A DNA stretch of 64,000 nt from Sphingobium chlorophenolicum (GCF_000722875.1 NZ_JFHR01000001.1:1-64000), one strand, 5' to 3'; shown: positions 7,016-16,546, counted from the first letter of the stretch. Made by a program: numbers and translations. The notes: a model not told the origin generated them from the sequence alone.

Positions 7016-9193
7016 TCATGCCGCGGCGCGGGACGAAACGGGCCGATAGAAGGTCGCCCCGCTGGCCGCCATCTCCCGCAACTGCGCGGTGGGGGCGAAC
7101 CGTCCCCCATGCGCCGCCGCCAGCCGGTCCAGCACCGCCACGACAGCAGCGATGCCGACCGTATCCATATGGCTGAACGGCCCGCCGGTATAGGGCGCGA
7201 AGCCCCATCCGAAGATCGCGCCGATATCGCCATCCTCCGGCGTTTCCAGCACGCCTTCCTCGAAACAGCGGGCGCATTCGATCAACTGGCGATAGAGCAG
7301 CCGCTCCATCACCGCCTCGACATCGGGCTGCGCGTCGGCGCGGGGGAACATCTCCGCCAGCCCCGGCCACAAATGCTTCTTCCCGCCTTCGGGATAGTCA
7401 TACCAGCCCTTGGCGCTCTTGCGCCCCAGTCGCCCCAGTCCGACCATCCGCTCCATCACCGCATCGGACGGCTGGGCGACATAGGCGTCGCCCAGTTCCT
7501 TGCGCGCCGCGACCATGATCTTGTGGCCCAGTTCCAGCGAAACCTCGTCGCCCACGGCCAGCGGCCCAACGGGCATGCCCAGTTGCCGCCCGGCATTTTC
7601 GATCAGCGCCGGGCTGATCCCCTCCGCCACCATCTCCACGCCTTCCTGCACATAGGTGGCGAAGCAGCGCGAGGTATAGAAACCGCGCGCATCATTGACG
7701 ACAATGGGCGTCTTCTTGATCTGGCTGACGAAATCCAGCGCCTTGGCGATAGCGGCCGGGCCGGTTTCCTTGCCCAGGATGATCTCCACCAACGGCATCT
7801 TCTCTACGGGCGAGAAGAAGTGGACGCCGATGAAATTCTCCGGCTTGCTCCACGCCCTGGCCAGCTTGGTGATCGGCAGGGTAGAGGTGTTGGACCCGAA
7901 GATGATGTCCGCGCCCAGCACTTCCTCGACCTTCTTCGTCACCTCCGCCTTGATGGCGACATCCTCGAACACCGCCTCGATCACGAAGTCCGCCCCGGCC
8001 AGCGCCGCATAGTCGGTGGTCGGCGTCACGCGGGCCAGCGTTTCCGCCATCTTCTCCGACGTCAGCCCCTTGCCCAGCCGCTTCTGCAACACCGCCTCGA
8101 CATGCGCCTTGCCCTTTTCGGCATAGGCCTGGTCGCGGTCGAACAGCACGACCTCCATGCCCGCCTGCGCGGCCACGGTGGCGATCCCCGCGCCCATCAT
8201 GCCCGCGCCCAGCATGGCCAGCTTCTTCGTCGGCGCCTTGGGCTGGTCCTTGGGCCGCCGCGCCCCGCGTTCGGCCGCCTGCTTGTTGACGAACAGGCTG
8301 CGGATCATGTTGGCCGCCTGCGGGTCCGCCGCGACCTTGGCGAAATATTTGCTCTCGATCCGAACGGCGCGATCCATGGGCAGGGTGATGCCTTCATAGA
8401 CGGCGGACAGCAGCGCGACCGGCGCATTCATGTTGCGCTGGGTCTGCTTCAACGTCATCGGCAGCGCGCCCGCCATGGTCTGCGCGAAGCCGGGGTTGAA
8501 CCCGCCCGCGCCGCCCGGCACCTTGAATCCCTTGACGTCCCATGGCTGCACCGACGCGTTGGGGTTGGCCTTCACCCAGTCCCTGGCCTTTTCGACCGCC
8601 GTGCCCTGCGGCACGACCTCATCGACGACCTTCATCATCGCGGCCTCTGCGGGACGGAACAGCTTGCCCTGCAACATGTACATCAGCGACGCCTGCACAC
8701 CCATGATGCGCGGCAGACGCTGCGACCCGCCGCCGCCGGGGAACAGGCCGATCAATATTTCCGGCAGGCCAAGCTGCGTCTTCGCACTGTCGCCCACCAC
8801 GCGGCGGTGACAGGCCAGCGCCAGTTCGAACCCGCCGCCGACGCACGTGCCCTCGATGGCGCAGGCGACCGGCTTGCCGCAGGTTTCCAGCCGCCGGAAC
8901 AACTGGTTCAGCATGAAAACCTTGTCGAAGATCGCGGCGGGGGAGGGGGCCTTTCCGCCTTCGCTGCCCAGCATCGACCCGAAATATTTAAGGTCCATGC
9001 CCGCCATGAACCCGCTGTCCTTGCCCGACGCGATCACCGCGCCCTTGATCGCCTCCTCGGACGAAATGCGCGTGATCGCCGCGTCCAGATCGGCCATGAA
9101 ATCCGGGCCGATGACGTTCATGGACTGGCCGGGAACGTCGATGGTCAGCGTGGCGATGCCGTCGCCGTCTATGTCGAAATTGATGCTCTGCAT
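7016..9193 (-). CDS. fadJ: 3-hydroxyacyl-CoA dehydrogenase / enoyl-CoA hydratase (FadJ/FadB type)
   Basis: The alpha subunit of a fatty-acid beta-oxidation complex, 725 residues. Residues 1-190 form the crotonase domain, with glutamates in GGGFELALACHR and GLPEILIGLFPGGG. From about 315 comes the NAD-binding domain (AMLGAGMMGAGIAT), then the 3-hydroxyacyl-CoA dehydrogenase helical domains with FSPVEKMPLVEII and a second C-terminal copy. I start at 9193 (MQSINFDI) after AGGAAAGG; the longer frame only adds repeat sequence. It lies downstream of a thiolase gene on the same strand, as in fadBA-type operons. Choosing between FadJ and FadB names is judged from domain order and length only. Confidence 0.92.
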   Translation of the reverse strand: MQSINFDIDGDGIATLTIDVPGQSMNVIGPDFMADLDAAITRISSEEAIKGAVIASGKDSGFMAGMDLKYFGSMLGSEGGKAPSPAAIFDKVFMLNQLFRRLETCGKPVACAIEGTCVGGGFELALACHRRVVGDSAKTQLGLPEILIGLFPGGGGSQRLPRIMGVQASLMYMLQGKLFRPAEAAMMKVVDEVVPQGTAVEKARDWVKANPNASVQPWDVKGFKVPGGAGGFNPGFAQTMAGALPMTLKQTQRNMNAPVALLSAVYEGITLPMDRAVRIESKYFAKVAADPQAANMIRSLFVNKQAAERGARRPKDQPKAPTKKLAMLGAGMMGAGIATVAAQAGMEVVLFDRDQAYAEKGKAHVEAVLQKRLGKGLTSEKMAETLARVTPTTDYAALAGADFVIEAVFEDVAIKAEVTKKVEEVLGADIIFGSNTSTLPITKLARAWSKPENFIGVHFFSPVEKMPLVEIILGKETGPAAIAKALDFVSQIKKTPIVVNDARGFYTSRCFATYVQEGVEMVAEGISPALIENAGRQLGMPVGPLAVGDEVSLELGHKIMVAARKELGDAYVAQPSDAVMERMVGLGRLGRKSAKGWYDYPEGGKKHLWPGLAEMFPRADAQPDVEAVMERLLYRQLIECARCFEEGVLETPEDGDIGAIFGWGFAPYTGGPFSHMDTVGIAAVVAVLDRLAAAHGGRFAPTAQLREMAASGATFYRPVSSRAAA

Positions 9194-9214
9194 TTTGGGC
9201 AACCTTTCCTGCCT

Positions 9215-9318
9215 CCGTTCGTGCTGAGTAGGGGCTGAGCTTGTCGAAGACCCGTATCGAAGCATTGATCCTTCGATACGCCATTTCGACGGGCTCAATG
9301 GCTACTCAGGACGAACGG
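9215..9318. repeat. Long imperfect hairpin repeat between fadJ and thiolase
   Basis: CCGTTCGTGCTGAGTA (9215-9230) pairs with TACTCAGGACGAACGG (9303-9318) with one mismatch. Inner arms GTATCGAAG / CTTCGATAC form the tip. It sits inside the thiolase-fadJ operon and would be transcribed as a roughly 100-nt hairpin. A related copy lies at 59818. Confidence 0.85.
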
Positions 9319-9327
9319 CTCGAATGT

Positions 9328-10536
9328 TCAAACGCGCTCGATGATGATCCCGGTGCCCATACCCGCGCCGACGCACAGGTTGATGAGCGCGGTGCCCTTG
9401 CCGGACCGCTCCAGCTCGTCCAGCGCGGTGCCCAGCACCATCGCCCCGGTCGCGCCCAGCGGATGGCCCATGGCGATGGCGCCGCCATTGACGTTGATCC
9501 TGTCATGATCGATGTCCATCGCCTGCATGTAGCGCAGCACGACGCTGGCGAAGGCCTCGTTCAATTCCCAGATGTCGATGTCGGACTTGCTCATGCCCGC
9601 CCGCTTCAACAGCTTGCCCGCGACATATTCCGGTCCGGTCAGCATGATCAGCGGCTCCGATCCGATGGATGCCATGGCCCTGATCCGGGCGCGGGGCTTC
9701 AACCCGTATTTCTCGCCCATCTCCCGGTTGCCGACCAGCACCGCCGCCGCACCGTCGACGATGCCGCTGCTGTTCCCGGCATGGTGGACGTGATTGATCT
9801 TCTCCACTTCCGGATAGCGCAGCAGCGCCACCGCGTCGAAACCGGGCATATCCTCGCCCAGCGCGGCGAAGCTGGGTTTCAGGCTGGCGAGCGACTGCAT
9901 CGTCGTGTCCGGCCGCATATGTTCGTCATGGTCCAGCACGACCGATCCGATGACGTCCTTCACCGGCACGACCGACCTTGCGAAACGCTTCTCGTCCCAG
10001 GCGGCCTTGGCGCGCTTCTGGCTTTCCACCGCATAGGCGTCGACATCGTCGCGGCTGATGCCGAATTTGGTCGCGATCAGGTCCGCGCCGATGCCCTGCG
10101 GCGCGAAATAGGTCTTGTAGGCGACCGCCGGGTCCATCGCCCATGCGCCGCCGTCCGAACCCATGGGCACGCGGCTCATCGATTCGACGCCGCCGCCGAT
10201 GGCGAAGCCCGCCTCGCCCGAATGGACCTTCGCGGCGGCCATGTTCACCGCCTCCAGCCCCGACGCGCAGAAACGGTTGATCTGCACCCCCGGCACGGTC
10301 TGCGCATAATCCGCGTTCAGCGCCGCGACGCGGGCGATGTCCGCGCCCTGTTCGCCCACGGGACTGACGCAGCCCAATATCACGTCGTCGACGTCGGCGG
10401 TGTCGATCTCCGTCCGGTCGCGCACCGCCTGCAACATCTGCGTCGCAAGCTGAATGGGGGTGATTTCGTGCAGCGACCCGTCGGCCTTGCCCTTGCCGCG
10501 GGGCGTTCTGACGGCATCGTAGATAAAGGGTTCCAT
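9328..10536 (-). CDS. fadA: Acetyl-CoA C-acyltransferase (thiolase)
   Basis: This enzyme cleaves 3-ketoacyl-CoA in beta-oxidation. The 402-residue protein carries the nucleophilic Cys90 ([10 protein letters not shown]), His358 in [14 protein letters not shown] and Cys388 in [11 protein letters not shown], the complete thiolase triad. The start is ATG 10536 ([12 protein letters not shown]), which matches family N-termini. Translation from the upstream frame would cross the promoter. It is the first gene of an operon with the FadJ-type gene, and a 16-bp perfect palindrome lies 47 bp upstream. Confidence 0.94.
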   Translation of the reverse strand: MEPFIYDAVRTPRGKGKADGSLHEITPIQLATQMLQAVRDRTEIDTADVDDVILGCVSPVGEQGADIARVAALNADYAQTVPGVQINRFCASGLEAVNMAAAKVHSGEAGFAIGGGVESMSRVPMGSDGGAWAMDPAVAYKTYFAPQGIGADLIATKFGISRDDVDAYAVESQKRAKAAWDEKRFARSVVPVKDVIGSVVLDHDEHMRPDTTMQSLASLKPSFAALGEDMPGFDAVALLRYPEVEKINHVHHAGNSSGIVDGAAAVLVGNREMGEKYGLKPRARIRAMASIGSEPLIMLTGPEYVAGKLLKRAGMSKSDIDIWELNEAFASVVLRYMQAMDIDHDRINVNGGAIAMGHPLGATGAMVLGTALDELERSGKGTALINLCVGAGMGTGIIIERV

Positions 10537-10582
10537 GACTTTCCAATCCTCTCCGCAGGGCGGGATAACGCGGCTGAATGTA

Positions 10583-10598
10583 TTTACGTTTACGTAAA
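10583..10598. promoter_or_regulatory. 16-bp palindrome TTTACGT-TT-ACGTAAA upstream of thiolase
   Basis: The two 7-bp half sites are exact reverse complements around a 2-bp centre. The site lies 47-62 bp before the thiolase start. Palindromes with ACGT in each half-site resemble sites described for regulators of acyl-CoA and branched-chain catabolism such as LiuR (MerR family) or FadR-type TetR proteins. No regulator gene is adjacent, so the binding protein is unknown. Confidence 0.6.
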
Positions 10599-10717
10599 GT
10601 GCAAGCCTCAATCGTCGACCCGCGCCGCCGTTACGGCATCTTCCTTTTGCGCTCCGCCAACCCGCTTCAATTCTTTTAATGCTTCATGGATTTGACCCCG
10701 CCGCCTTATTCCGCTTC

Positions 10718-12388
10718 ATGGGGCCGGTGTCAGACTCGGACCCCTCGCAAGCGCCGTCGCCCCTTTCGATTCCGATCTTCCGGGCGATCTGGTGGGCCAG
10801 CCTCGCCTCCAACTTCGGCGGCCTGATCCAGTCGGTCGGCGCGCAGTGGATGATGACCTCTCTCTCCGCCTCGCCCCAGATGATCGCGCTGGTCCCGGCG
10901 GCGACGACCCTGCCGATCATGCTGCTGTCGCTCTGGGCCGGGGCGGTGGCCGACAATAGCGACCGGCGGGTGGTGATGCTGCTTTGCCAGCTCTTCATGC
11001 TCGTCGTTTCCGCCCTGCTGTCGCTGTTCGCCTGGATGGGATGGGTGACGCCCTGGGCGTTGCTGGGCTTCACCTTCCTGGTCGGCTGCGCCACCGCCAT
11101 CAACGGTCCCGCCTGGCAGGCGTCGGTCGGCGACATGGTGCCCCGCGCCGCCTTGCCCCACGCGGTCTCGCTCAACTCCATGGGCTTCAACATGGCGCGC
11201 AGCATCGGCCCGGCGCTGGGCGGCATCATCGTCGCCGCCGCCGGAGCGGCCGCCGCCTTCCTGGTCAATGCGGTCAGCTATATCGGCCTGGTCGCGGTGC
11301 TGGCCCGCTGGCGGCCCGAAGCCGTCCCCCAGCTTCTGCCCCGCGAACGCATCGGCATCGCGATGCGGGCGGGCGTCCGCTATGTCGCCATGTCCCCGAA
11401 GATCCAGGTCGTCCTGCTGCGAAGCGCCGCCTTCGGCATCGGCGCCAGCGCCGTTTCCGCGATGATGCCGCTGGTGGCCCGCGACCTGCTGGGCGGCGGC
11501 GCGCTGACCTTCGGCGCGCTCAGCGGCGCGTTCGGCGGCGGCGCGGTGCTGGGGGCGCTGTCGACGGAGCAGTTGCGCCGCCGCTTTTCGGTGGAGACCA
11601 TCGTGCGCTGCTCCGCCCTGGCGCTGGCGACGGGCACGGTGATGATGGCGGCCAGCGACTGGCTGGCCGTGGCGCTGGCGGGTCTTTTACTGGCGGGCGC
11701 GGGGTGGGTGATCGCCCTTTCGACCTTCAACGTCTCGGTCCAGATGTCCGCGCCGCGCTGGGTCGTGGCCCGCGCCGTCGCCCTGTATCAGATGATCGCA
11801 TTCGGCGGCATGGCCGTGGGCGCCTGGCTGTTCGGCACGCTGGCGGAGGATCATGGGGTCGTCATCGCCCTCTATGCCGCCGCCGCCGTCCAGTTCGTCT
11901 CCGCGATCATCGGCTATGTCCGGCCGCTGTCGCAGGCGGGCGAGGAAAATCTGGACCTCCAGAATCTGTGGCGGGAACCGGAGACCACCGTCCCCATCGA
12001 ACCCCGCAGCGGCCCTGTCGTCGTCACCATCGAATATCGCATAGCCGCCGGATCGGTCGTCCCCTTCCTCATCGCGATGAGCGAGCGCCGCCGCATCCGC
12101 CGCCGCGACGGCGCCCATGGCTGGTCGCTGCTGCGCGACCTGGGCGATCCCGAACTGTGGGTGGAACGCTATCATGTGTCGACCTGGCTGGACTATGTCC
12201 GCCACAACAGCCGCCGGACCGTCGCCGACAGGGCGAACACCGAAGCCATCAACGCCCTGCATCTTGGCCCCCATCCGCCGGTCGTCCATCGCATGGTGGA
12301 ACGGCAGACCGGATCGCTGCCCATCGGACGCTCGGTCGATCCCCGCGAGATGGGCGATCCGATGACCGACCCCACCCGGTCGAGCTGA
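10718..12388 (+). CDS. MFS transporter, MFS_3 (transmembrane secretion effector) type
   Basis: A major-facilitator permease of 556 residues if started at ATG 10718; ATG 10679 would add 13 residues, and neither has a clear ribosome-binding site. About 12 hydrophobic segments span residues roughly 20-410, with the RAIWWASLASNFGG opening and loop motif WAGAVADNSDRR between segments 2 and 3. Some 140 soluble residues follow (from about NLDLQNLWREPE), the layout of the MFS_3 / EntS-like family. The tail contains the region VVVTIEYRIAAG...ERRRIRRRDGAHGW, which may be a small ferredoxin-like domain. The likely role is drug or siderophore export; the substrate is unknown. It is divergent from the thiolase operon. 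Confidence 0.85.
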   Translation: MGPVSDSDPSQAPSPLSIPIFRAIWWASLASNFGGLIQSVGAQWMMTSLSASPQMIALVPAATTLPIMLLSLWAGAVADNSDRRVVMLLCQLFMLVVSALLSLFAWMGWVTPWALLGFTFLVGCATAINGPAWQASVGDMVPRAALPHAVSLNSMGFNMARSIGPALGGIIVAAAGAAAAFLVNAVSYIGLVAVLARWRPEAVPQLLPRERIGIAMRAGVRYVAMSPKIQVVLLRSAAFGIGASAVSAMMPLVARDLLGGGALTFGALSGAFGGGAVLGALSTEQLRRRFSVETIVRCSALALATGTVMMAASDWLAVALAGLLLAGAGWVIALSTFNVSVQMSAPRWVVARAVALYQMIAFGGMAVGAWLFGTLAEDHGVVIALYAAAAVQFVSAIIGYVRPLSQAGEENLDLQNLWREPETTVPIEPRSGPVVVTIEYRIAAGSVVPFLIAMSERRRIRRRDGAHGWSLLRDLGDPELWVERYHVSTWLDYVRHNSRRTVADRANTEAINALHLGPHPPVVHRMVERQTGSLPIGRSVDPREMGDPMTDPTRSS

Positions 12389-12391
12389 CCG

Positions 12392-12982
12392 CTATTCCGG
12401 CCGTCGTTCGGTCAGATCGTCCGGCGTATCGATGTCGCGCAGGCTTGCGCCCATGGTCTCGATCTGCATCCCCCGGCTCAGCAGCGCCCGCGCCCCCTGG
12501 TCTCCGCGCAGCGCCAGCAGTTCGGGAAAATGCTTCCGCCCGATGAAGGCGGGGGGAGAGGAGGAGAAGCCGTCGGTGCTGGCCACGACGGACCGTACGT
12601 CCTTGGCCGCCATGCAGATGCGGTTATAATGGGTCTGCGGCACGTCGGGCATGTCGGCCAGGCAGATCAATATGCCCCTGCATTTGCGAATTGGCATGAC
12701 ATGTTCCACTGCGCGGATAATGCTGCCCGATATGCCGTCTTCCTGCCGGTCGTTGACCAATATGTTGTACCCGCGCCGCTCCAGGCGTCGGTGCAGCACC
12801 GGCGCCCGGTCGATGGGCCGGACCACCGCCACCAACTCGCCAAAGATCATGGACGCGATGGTTTCCAGCGCATGGACGGCGACCGGCTTTCCGCGCCATT
12901 CGGCCATCAGCTTGTCCTCTTCCCCGAAACGGGAGGAAGCGCCTGCTGCAAGGAGGACGGCGGCGATCTGTTCGGTCCGCAT
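12392..12982 (-). CDS. NTP transferase domain protein (MobA/MocA-like)
   Basis: A nucleotidyltransferase of 196 residues with the glycine-rich signature LLAAGASSRFGEEDKL at about residues 10-25 and a LADMPD metal-binding motif near 120, as in molybdenum cofactor cytidylyltransferases (MocA) and related proteins. The start at 12982 follows AGGGAA; the frame extends further upstream but without similarity. It is convergent with the MFS gene, with stops 3 bp apart, and divergent from folE. No molybdoenzyme or cofactor genes are nearby, so the exact nucleotide and acceptor remain open. Confidence 0.8.
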   Translation of the reverse strand: MRTEQIAAVLLAAGASSRFGEEDKLMAEWRGKPVAVHALETIASMIFGELVAVVRPIDRAPVLHRRLERRGYNILVNDRQEDGISGSIIRAVEHVMPIRKCRGILICLADMPDVPQTHYNRICMAAKDVRSVVASTDGFSSSPPAFIGRKHFPELLALRGDQGARALLSRGMQIETMGASLRDIDTPDDLTERRPE

Positions 12983-13133
12983 GGTTCCCTGTGAATGTTG
13001 GTTGCGACCCGGTTTATCCGGTTTGATACTCCTGTGCCATCGGGACGATTGCGTGTCCAGCGGGGCGAGGGGGCTGGCGTTCTCGCCGATCAGACGCCAT
13101 ATGCCCCAAAGCAACAGAGGAGTGGTGCCGTCC

Positions 13134-13742
13134 ATGGAATATGATCCCGATGCCGAAGCCGCTGGCGAGTCGGTCAAGATCCCGGTTCCGGCGGACGTGG
13201 CCGATGCGATCCGCACGCTGATCCGCTGGTCCGGCGACGATGCGGGGCGGGAAGGGCTGCTGGAAACGCCCGAACGCGTGGCGCGCGCGTGGAAGGAATA
13301 TTGCCGCGGCTATGGCGACGATCCGGCCTATCACCTCTCGCGCATCTTCCATGAGGTGGGCGGCTATGACGATATCGTCCTGTTGAAGGACATTCCGTTC
13401 CAGTCGCATTGCGAACATCATATGGCGCCCATCGTCGGCGTCGCCCATATCGCCTATCTTCCCGGCCAATATGTCGTCGGCATATCGAAACTGGCCCGCG
13501 TGCTGCATGCCTTCGCCCACCGGCTTCAGGTGCAGGAACGGCTGACATCCGAAGTCGCCAACTGCATCTGGGAGCATCTGAAGCCGGAAGGCGTGGCGGT
13601 CGTCATCGAAGCCACCCATGGTTGCATGACCGGGCGCGGCGTGCGCACCCCCAATGTCGTCATGAAGACCAGCCGCATGCTCGGCGTCTTCCGTGACGAT
13701 GTGAAGAGCCGCGAAGAAGTGCTGAAGCTGATCGGCGCGTGA
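13134..13742 (+). CDS. folE: GTP cyclohydrolase I
   Basis: This enzyme converts GTP to 7,8-dihydroneopterin triphosphate, the first step of folate and tetrahydropterin synthesis. The 202-residue protein has the zinc ligands Cys93 and His96 (SHCEHHMAP) and Cys164 (THGCMTGRG), plus the conserved ISKLARVLHAFAHRLQVQERLT stretch. ATG 13134 follows AGAGGAG; an open frame further upstream is not supported. The stop overlaps the GTG of the next gene by 4 bp, so folE and the pteridine reductase-like gene are translationally coupled. Confidence 0.96.
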   Translation: MEYDPDAEAAGESVKIPVPADVADAIRTLIRWSGDDAGREGLLETPERVARAWKEYCRGYGDDPAYHLSRIFHEVGGYDDIVLLKDIPFQSHCEHHMAPIVGVAHIAYLPGQYVVGISKLARVLHAFAHRLQVQERLTSEVANCIWEHLKPEGVAVVIEATHGCMTGRGVRTPNVVMKTSRMLGVFRDDVKSREEVLKLIGA

Positions 13743-14581
13743 GCGAGGAGGATGCCCCCGCCTACCGCCCCCTGGGAGGGGCGAAGGCGCGTCCGGAACA
13801 GTCCGGCGCGCGTCCCTTGGCGCAAAAGCGGCTCGCGCTGGTGACGGGCGGCCATCGGCGGCTGGGCGGCATCATCGCCGCCGCCTTTGCGCGGGCGGGC
13901 TATTCGCTGGCGATCCACGGCAGCCACGACACCCGGCTCGATTCCCACCTGGCCCTGACGCTGGAGGAAAATGCGACCGAGTGGGAGGGGTTCACCGTCG
14001 ATTTCAGCGATCCGGAAAGCGCAGAGGAACTGGTGGCGCTGGTGGCGGAACGCTTCGGCCGTCCGCCCGACATCCTCGTCAACAGCGCGGCCTTGTTCGG
14101 GCAGGACCGGATCGACAATGTCAGCGCCGAAGATCTGATGCGCCACTATGCCGTCAATTGCGCCGCCCCCGCTTTGTTGACCAAGGCTTTCGCCACCATC
14201 CCGGCAGGGACCGGCGACCGGTGCATCGTCAACATATTGGACCAGCGGATCGACCATCCGCATGGCGATCAACTGGCCTATACGCTGTCGAAAATGGCGC
14301 TGGCGGGCCTGACGCGGCTGTCCGCCTCGACATTGGCGCCGCAGGTCCGCGTCAATGCCGTCGCGCCGGGCCTCACCATCGCGACGCCCGATTATGACGA
14401 CGGCCAGATGGAACGCCTGTCCGTCATGATGCCGCTGGAGCGGCTGCCGCAGGCGGAGCAGATCGCGGAGGCCGTCCTGTATCTGGCGGGCGCTGACGCG
14501 GTGACGGGGCAGACCCTCTATATCGACGGCGGCGCGCATCTGCGCAGCTATGACCGGGACTTCATGCATCTGTGCCGATAG
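13739..14581 (+). CDS. SDR oxidoreductase, FolM/PTR1-like pteridine reductase
   Basis: A short-chain dehydrogenase of 280 residues. After a roughly 28-residue extension comes the cofactor motif TGGHRRLGG (residues 36-44), whose R-R-L-G is the form seen in pteridine reductases. The active site has Tyr181 and Lys185 (YTLSK), while the usual catalytic serine is an aspartate, Asp168 (NILDQR), exactly 13 residues before the tyrosine. That matches the Asp-Tyr-Lys set of Leishmania PTR1 and bacterial FolM. Overlap with folE supports a role in reducing dihydropterin, such as dihydromonapterin, or dihydrofolate. The GTG start at 13739 is shared with the folE stop. Confidence 0.88.
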   Translation: MSEEDAPAYRPLGGAKARPEQSGARPLAQKRLALVTGGHRRLGGIIAAAFARAGYSLAIHGSHDTRLDSHLALTLEENATEWEGFTVDFSDPESAEELVALVAERFGRPPDILVNSAALFGQDRIDNVSAEDLMRHYAVNCAAPALLTKAFATIPAGTGDRCIVNILDQRIDHPHGDQLAYTLSKMALAGLTRLSASTLAPQVRVNAVAPGLTIATPDYDDGQMERLSVMMPLERLPQAEQIAEAVLYLAGADAVTGQTLYIDGGAHLRSYDRDFMHLCR

Positions 14582-14670
14582 CGGCTGCGAAGATGCGGCC
14601 CGGCGGGACTGGCCAAGCACCGTCGCCGTGCATAGAGCGATAGCAAATGCTCGCATGAATGGAGACGGCA

Positions 14671-15447
14671 ATGGCTTATGAAACGATCCTGGTGGAACAG
14701 CGCGACGCGGTCACGCTGGTCACGCTCAACCGTCCGCAGGCGCTGAATGCCCTGAACGCCCAGGTGCTGAAGGATTTGAGCGCGGCCTTCGCCGCCTATG
14801 ACGCCGATCCGACGCAGCGCTGCCTGGTCCTGACGGGCAGCGAAAAGGCGTTCGCGGCAGGCGCCGACATCAAGGAAATGGTGGAAAAGGAAGCGGCGGA
14901 CTTCTTCCTGGAGGATTTCTTCTCCGGCTGGCAGAGCAATGTCGTCGCCACCCGCAAGCCGTGGATCGCGGCAGTCGCCGGTTTCGCGCTGGGCGGCGGG
15001 TGCGAACTGGCGATGATGGCGGACTTCATCCTGGCGGCCGACACCGCGAAATTCGGCCAGCCCGAAATCAAGCTGGGCGTTGCGCCGGGCATGGGCGGAT
15101 CGCAGCGCCTGACCCGCGCCGTCGGCAAGGCGAAGGCGATGGAAATGTGCCTGACCGGCCGCATGATGGGCGCGCAGGAAGCGGAAAGCGCCGGTCTGGC
15201 GGCACGGATCGTCCCGGCGGCGGACCTGCTGGATGACGCACTCAAGACCGCCGCGACCATCGCAGGCATGCCGCCCATGGCCGCGATGGTGAACAAGGAA
15301 ATGGTCAATCTGGCGTTCGAGACAGGGCTGGCTCAGGGCATATTGACCGAACGCCGCCTGTTCCAGATCCTGACCGCGACCGAAGACAAGAAGGAAGGCA
15401 TGGAAGCCTTCGTCGAGAAGCGCGCCGGAGTGTGGAAGGGCCGCTAA
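14671..15447 (+). CDS. Enoyl-CoA hydratase
   Basis: A crotonase of 258 residues that hydrates 2-enoyl-CoA. The oxyanion and catalytic region [14 protein letters not shown] and the second glutamate in [19 protein letters not shown] are both present, as in mitochondrial short-chain enoyl-CoA hydratase. ATG 14671 follows GGAGA with 5-nt spacing, which favours it over the in-frame ATG 12 bp earlier. It is convergent with the isobutyrate-pathway operon at 15640-18777 and supplies the hydration step (methacrylyl-CoA to 3-hydroxyisobutyryl-CoA) missing from it. A 143-bp modular repeat separates the two units. Confidence 0.92.
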   Translation: MAYETILVEQRDAVTLVTLNRPQALNALNAQVLKDLSAAFAAYDADPTQRCLVLTGSEKAFAAGADIKEMVEKEAADFFLEDFFSGWQSNVVATRKPWIAAVAGFALGGGCELAMMADFILAADTAKFGQPEIKLGVAPGMGGSQRLTRAVGKAKAMEMCLTGRMMGAQEAESAGLAARIVPAADLLDDALKTAATIAGMPPMAAMVNKEMVNLAFETGLAQGILTERRLFQILTATEDKKEGMEAFVEKRAGVWKGR

Positions 15448-15460
15448 GGCTGCCTGATCA

Positions 15461-15603
15461 AATCCTCCCTACGCGCAGCGTGGGGAGGGGGACCGCCGCC
15501 GAAGGCGGTGGTGGAGGGGAAATACGCAGGTCGCGCCCATTCCCCTCCACCAGCCTTCGGCCGGTCCCCCTCCCCATCTCCCGATGGGGAGGAATAGGAT
15601 AGG
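15461..15603. repeat. Modular intergenic repeat, copy 1
   Basis: About 143 bp with nested inverted arms: CCTCCCTACGCG and TGGGGAGG at the left, a central GGTGGAGGGGAA / TTCCCCTCCACC dyad, and GATGGGGAGGAATAGG at the right. Two further copies lie at 22275-22418 and 28323-28467, always between genes. Copies 1 and 3 have the same arm order. Confidence 0.9.
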
Positions 15604-15639
15604 TCCGCCTACCACCCACGATATCCAAAGCGAGGGGAG

Positions 15640-16524
15640 CTACTTCCCCTCCAACATCTCAATCATCAGCGAAAAGTCCCGCCCAGCTTCGCCCCGATTG
15701 GCGAGCAGTTGATAAAGCGACTCCGCCGCATTCCCCATCGGCACGCTCGCCCCGACCAAAGCCGCCGCTTCGCTCGCCAGCTTCAAATCCTTCAGCATCA
15801 GCCCCACGGCGAAACCGCCCTGATAGCCATTGTCCGACGGACTTTGCGGCCCCACGCCCGGCACCGGGCAATAGCTGGTCATCGACCAGCTCTGCCCCGA
15901 AGACACGCTGGAAATATCGTAGAAGGTCTGCGGGTCCAGCCCCAGCTTCTTCGCCATGGCGAACGTCTCGCATGTCGCCACCATCGTCGCGCCCAGAAGC
16001 ATGTTATTGCAGATCTTGGCCGCCTGCCCATTGCCCGCGCCGCCGGCATGGATCACCGCCTTGCCCATCGCCGACAATATCGGCCTCGCCCGACCGAAAG
16101 CCTGCTCCGTACCGCCGACCATGAAGGTCAGCGTGCCGCCGTTCGCCGCCGCGATGCCGCCCGAAACCGGCGCGTCGACCATCTCGAACCCCTTGGCGAC
16201 GGCGGCTTCCTCGACCCGCCGCGCCGTTGCGACGTCGATGGTCGAACAATCCAGCAACAGCGCATCCGCCTTCGCCGCGCCGAACACCTCGCCCTGATAG
16301 ACGCCCTCCACATGCTTGCCCGCAGGCAGCATGGTGACGACCGCATCGGCGGCCGTCACAGCCTCCGCCGCGCTGGCGCAGCGCACCGCGCCTGCTTCGG
16401 CCGCCTTGGCCAGCGCCTCTTCCGACAGGTCGAAGGCCCGCACGGCAAAGCCGTTCTTCAGCAGATTGGCGGCCATGCCGCCGCCCATATTGCCCAGCCC
16501 GATAAAGGCGATGGTCTGGCTCAT
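15640..16524 (-). CDS. mmsB: 3-hydroxyisobutyrate dehydrogenase
   Basis: This enzyme oxidises 3-hydroxyisobutyrate to methylmalonate semialdehyde in valine breakdown. The 294-residue protein has the N-terminal Rossmann motif FIGLGNMGGGMAANLL, the family signature DAPVSGGIAAANGGTL and the catalytic-lysine region GNGQAAKICNNMLLG. The length is standard. It is last in a minus-strand operon behind a 3-hydroxyisobutyryl-CoA hydrolase (22-bp gap) and an acyl-CoA dehydrogenase. The next enzyme, methylmalonate semialdehyde dehydrogenase (mmsA), is not in the window. Confidence 0.93.
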   Translation of the reverse strand: MSQTIAFIGLGNMGGGMAANLLKNGFAVRAFDLSEEALAKAAEAGAVRCASAAEAVTAADAVVTMLPAGKHVEGVYQGEVFGAAKADALLLDCSTIDVATARRVEEAAVAKGFEMVDAPVSGGIAAANGGTLTFMVGGTEQAFGRARPILSAMGKAVIHAGGAGNGQAAKICNNMLLGATMVATCETFAMAKKLGLDPQTFYDISSVSSGQSWSMTSYCPVPGVGPQSPSDNGYQGGFAVGLMLKDLKLASEAAALVGASVPMGNAAESLYQLLANRGEAGRDFSLMIEMLEGK

Positions 16525-16546
16525 CTCAAGGCACTCCTCTTATCCA

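Noticed and set aside
6866-9238. 790-residue plus-strand ORF
   Set aside because: It is the antisense of the FadJ-type gene and of a repeat; its composition (Arg, His, Gln, Leu) is the usual high-GC shadow.
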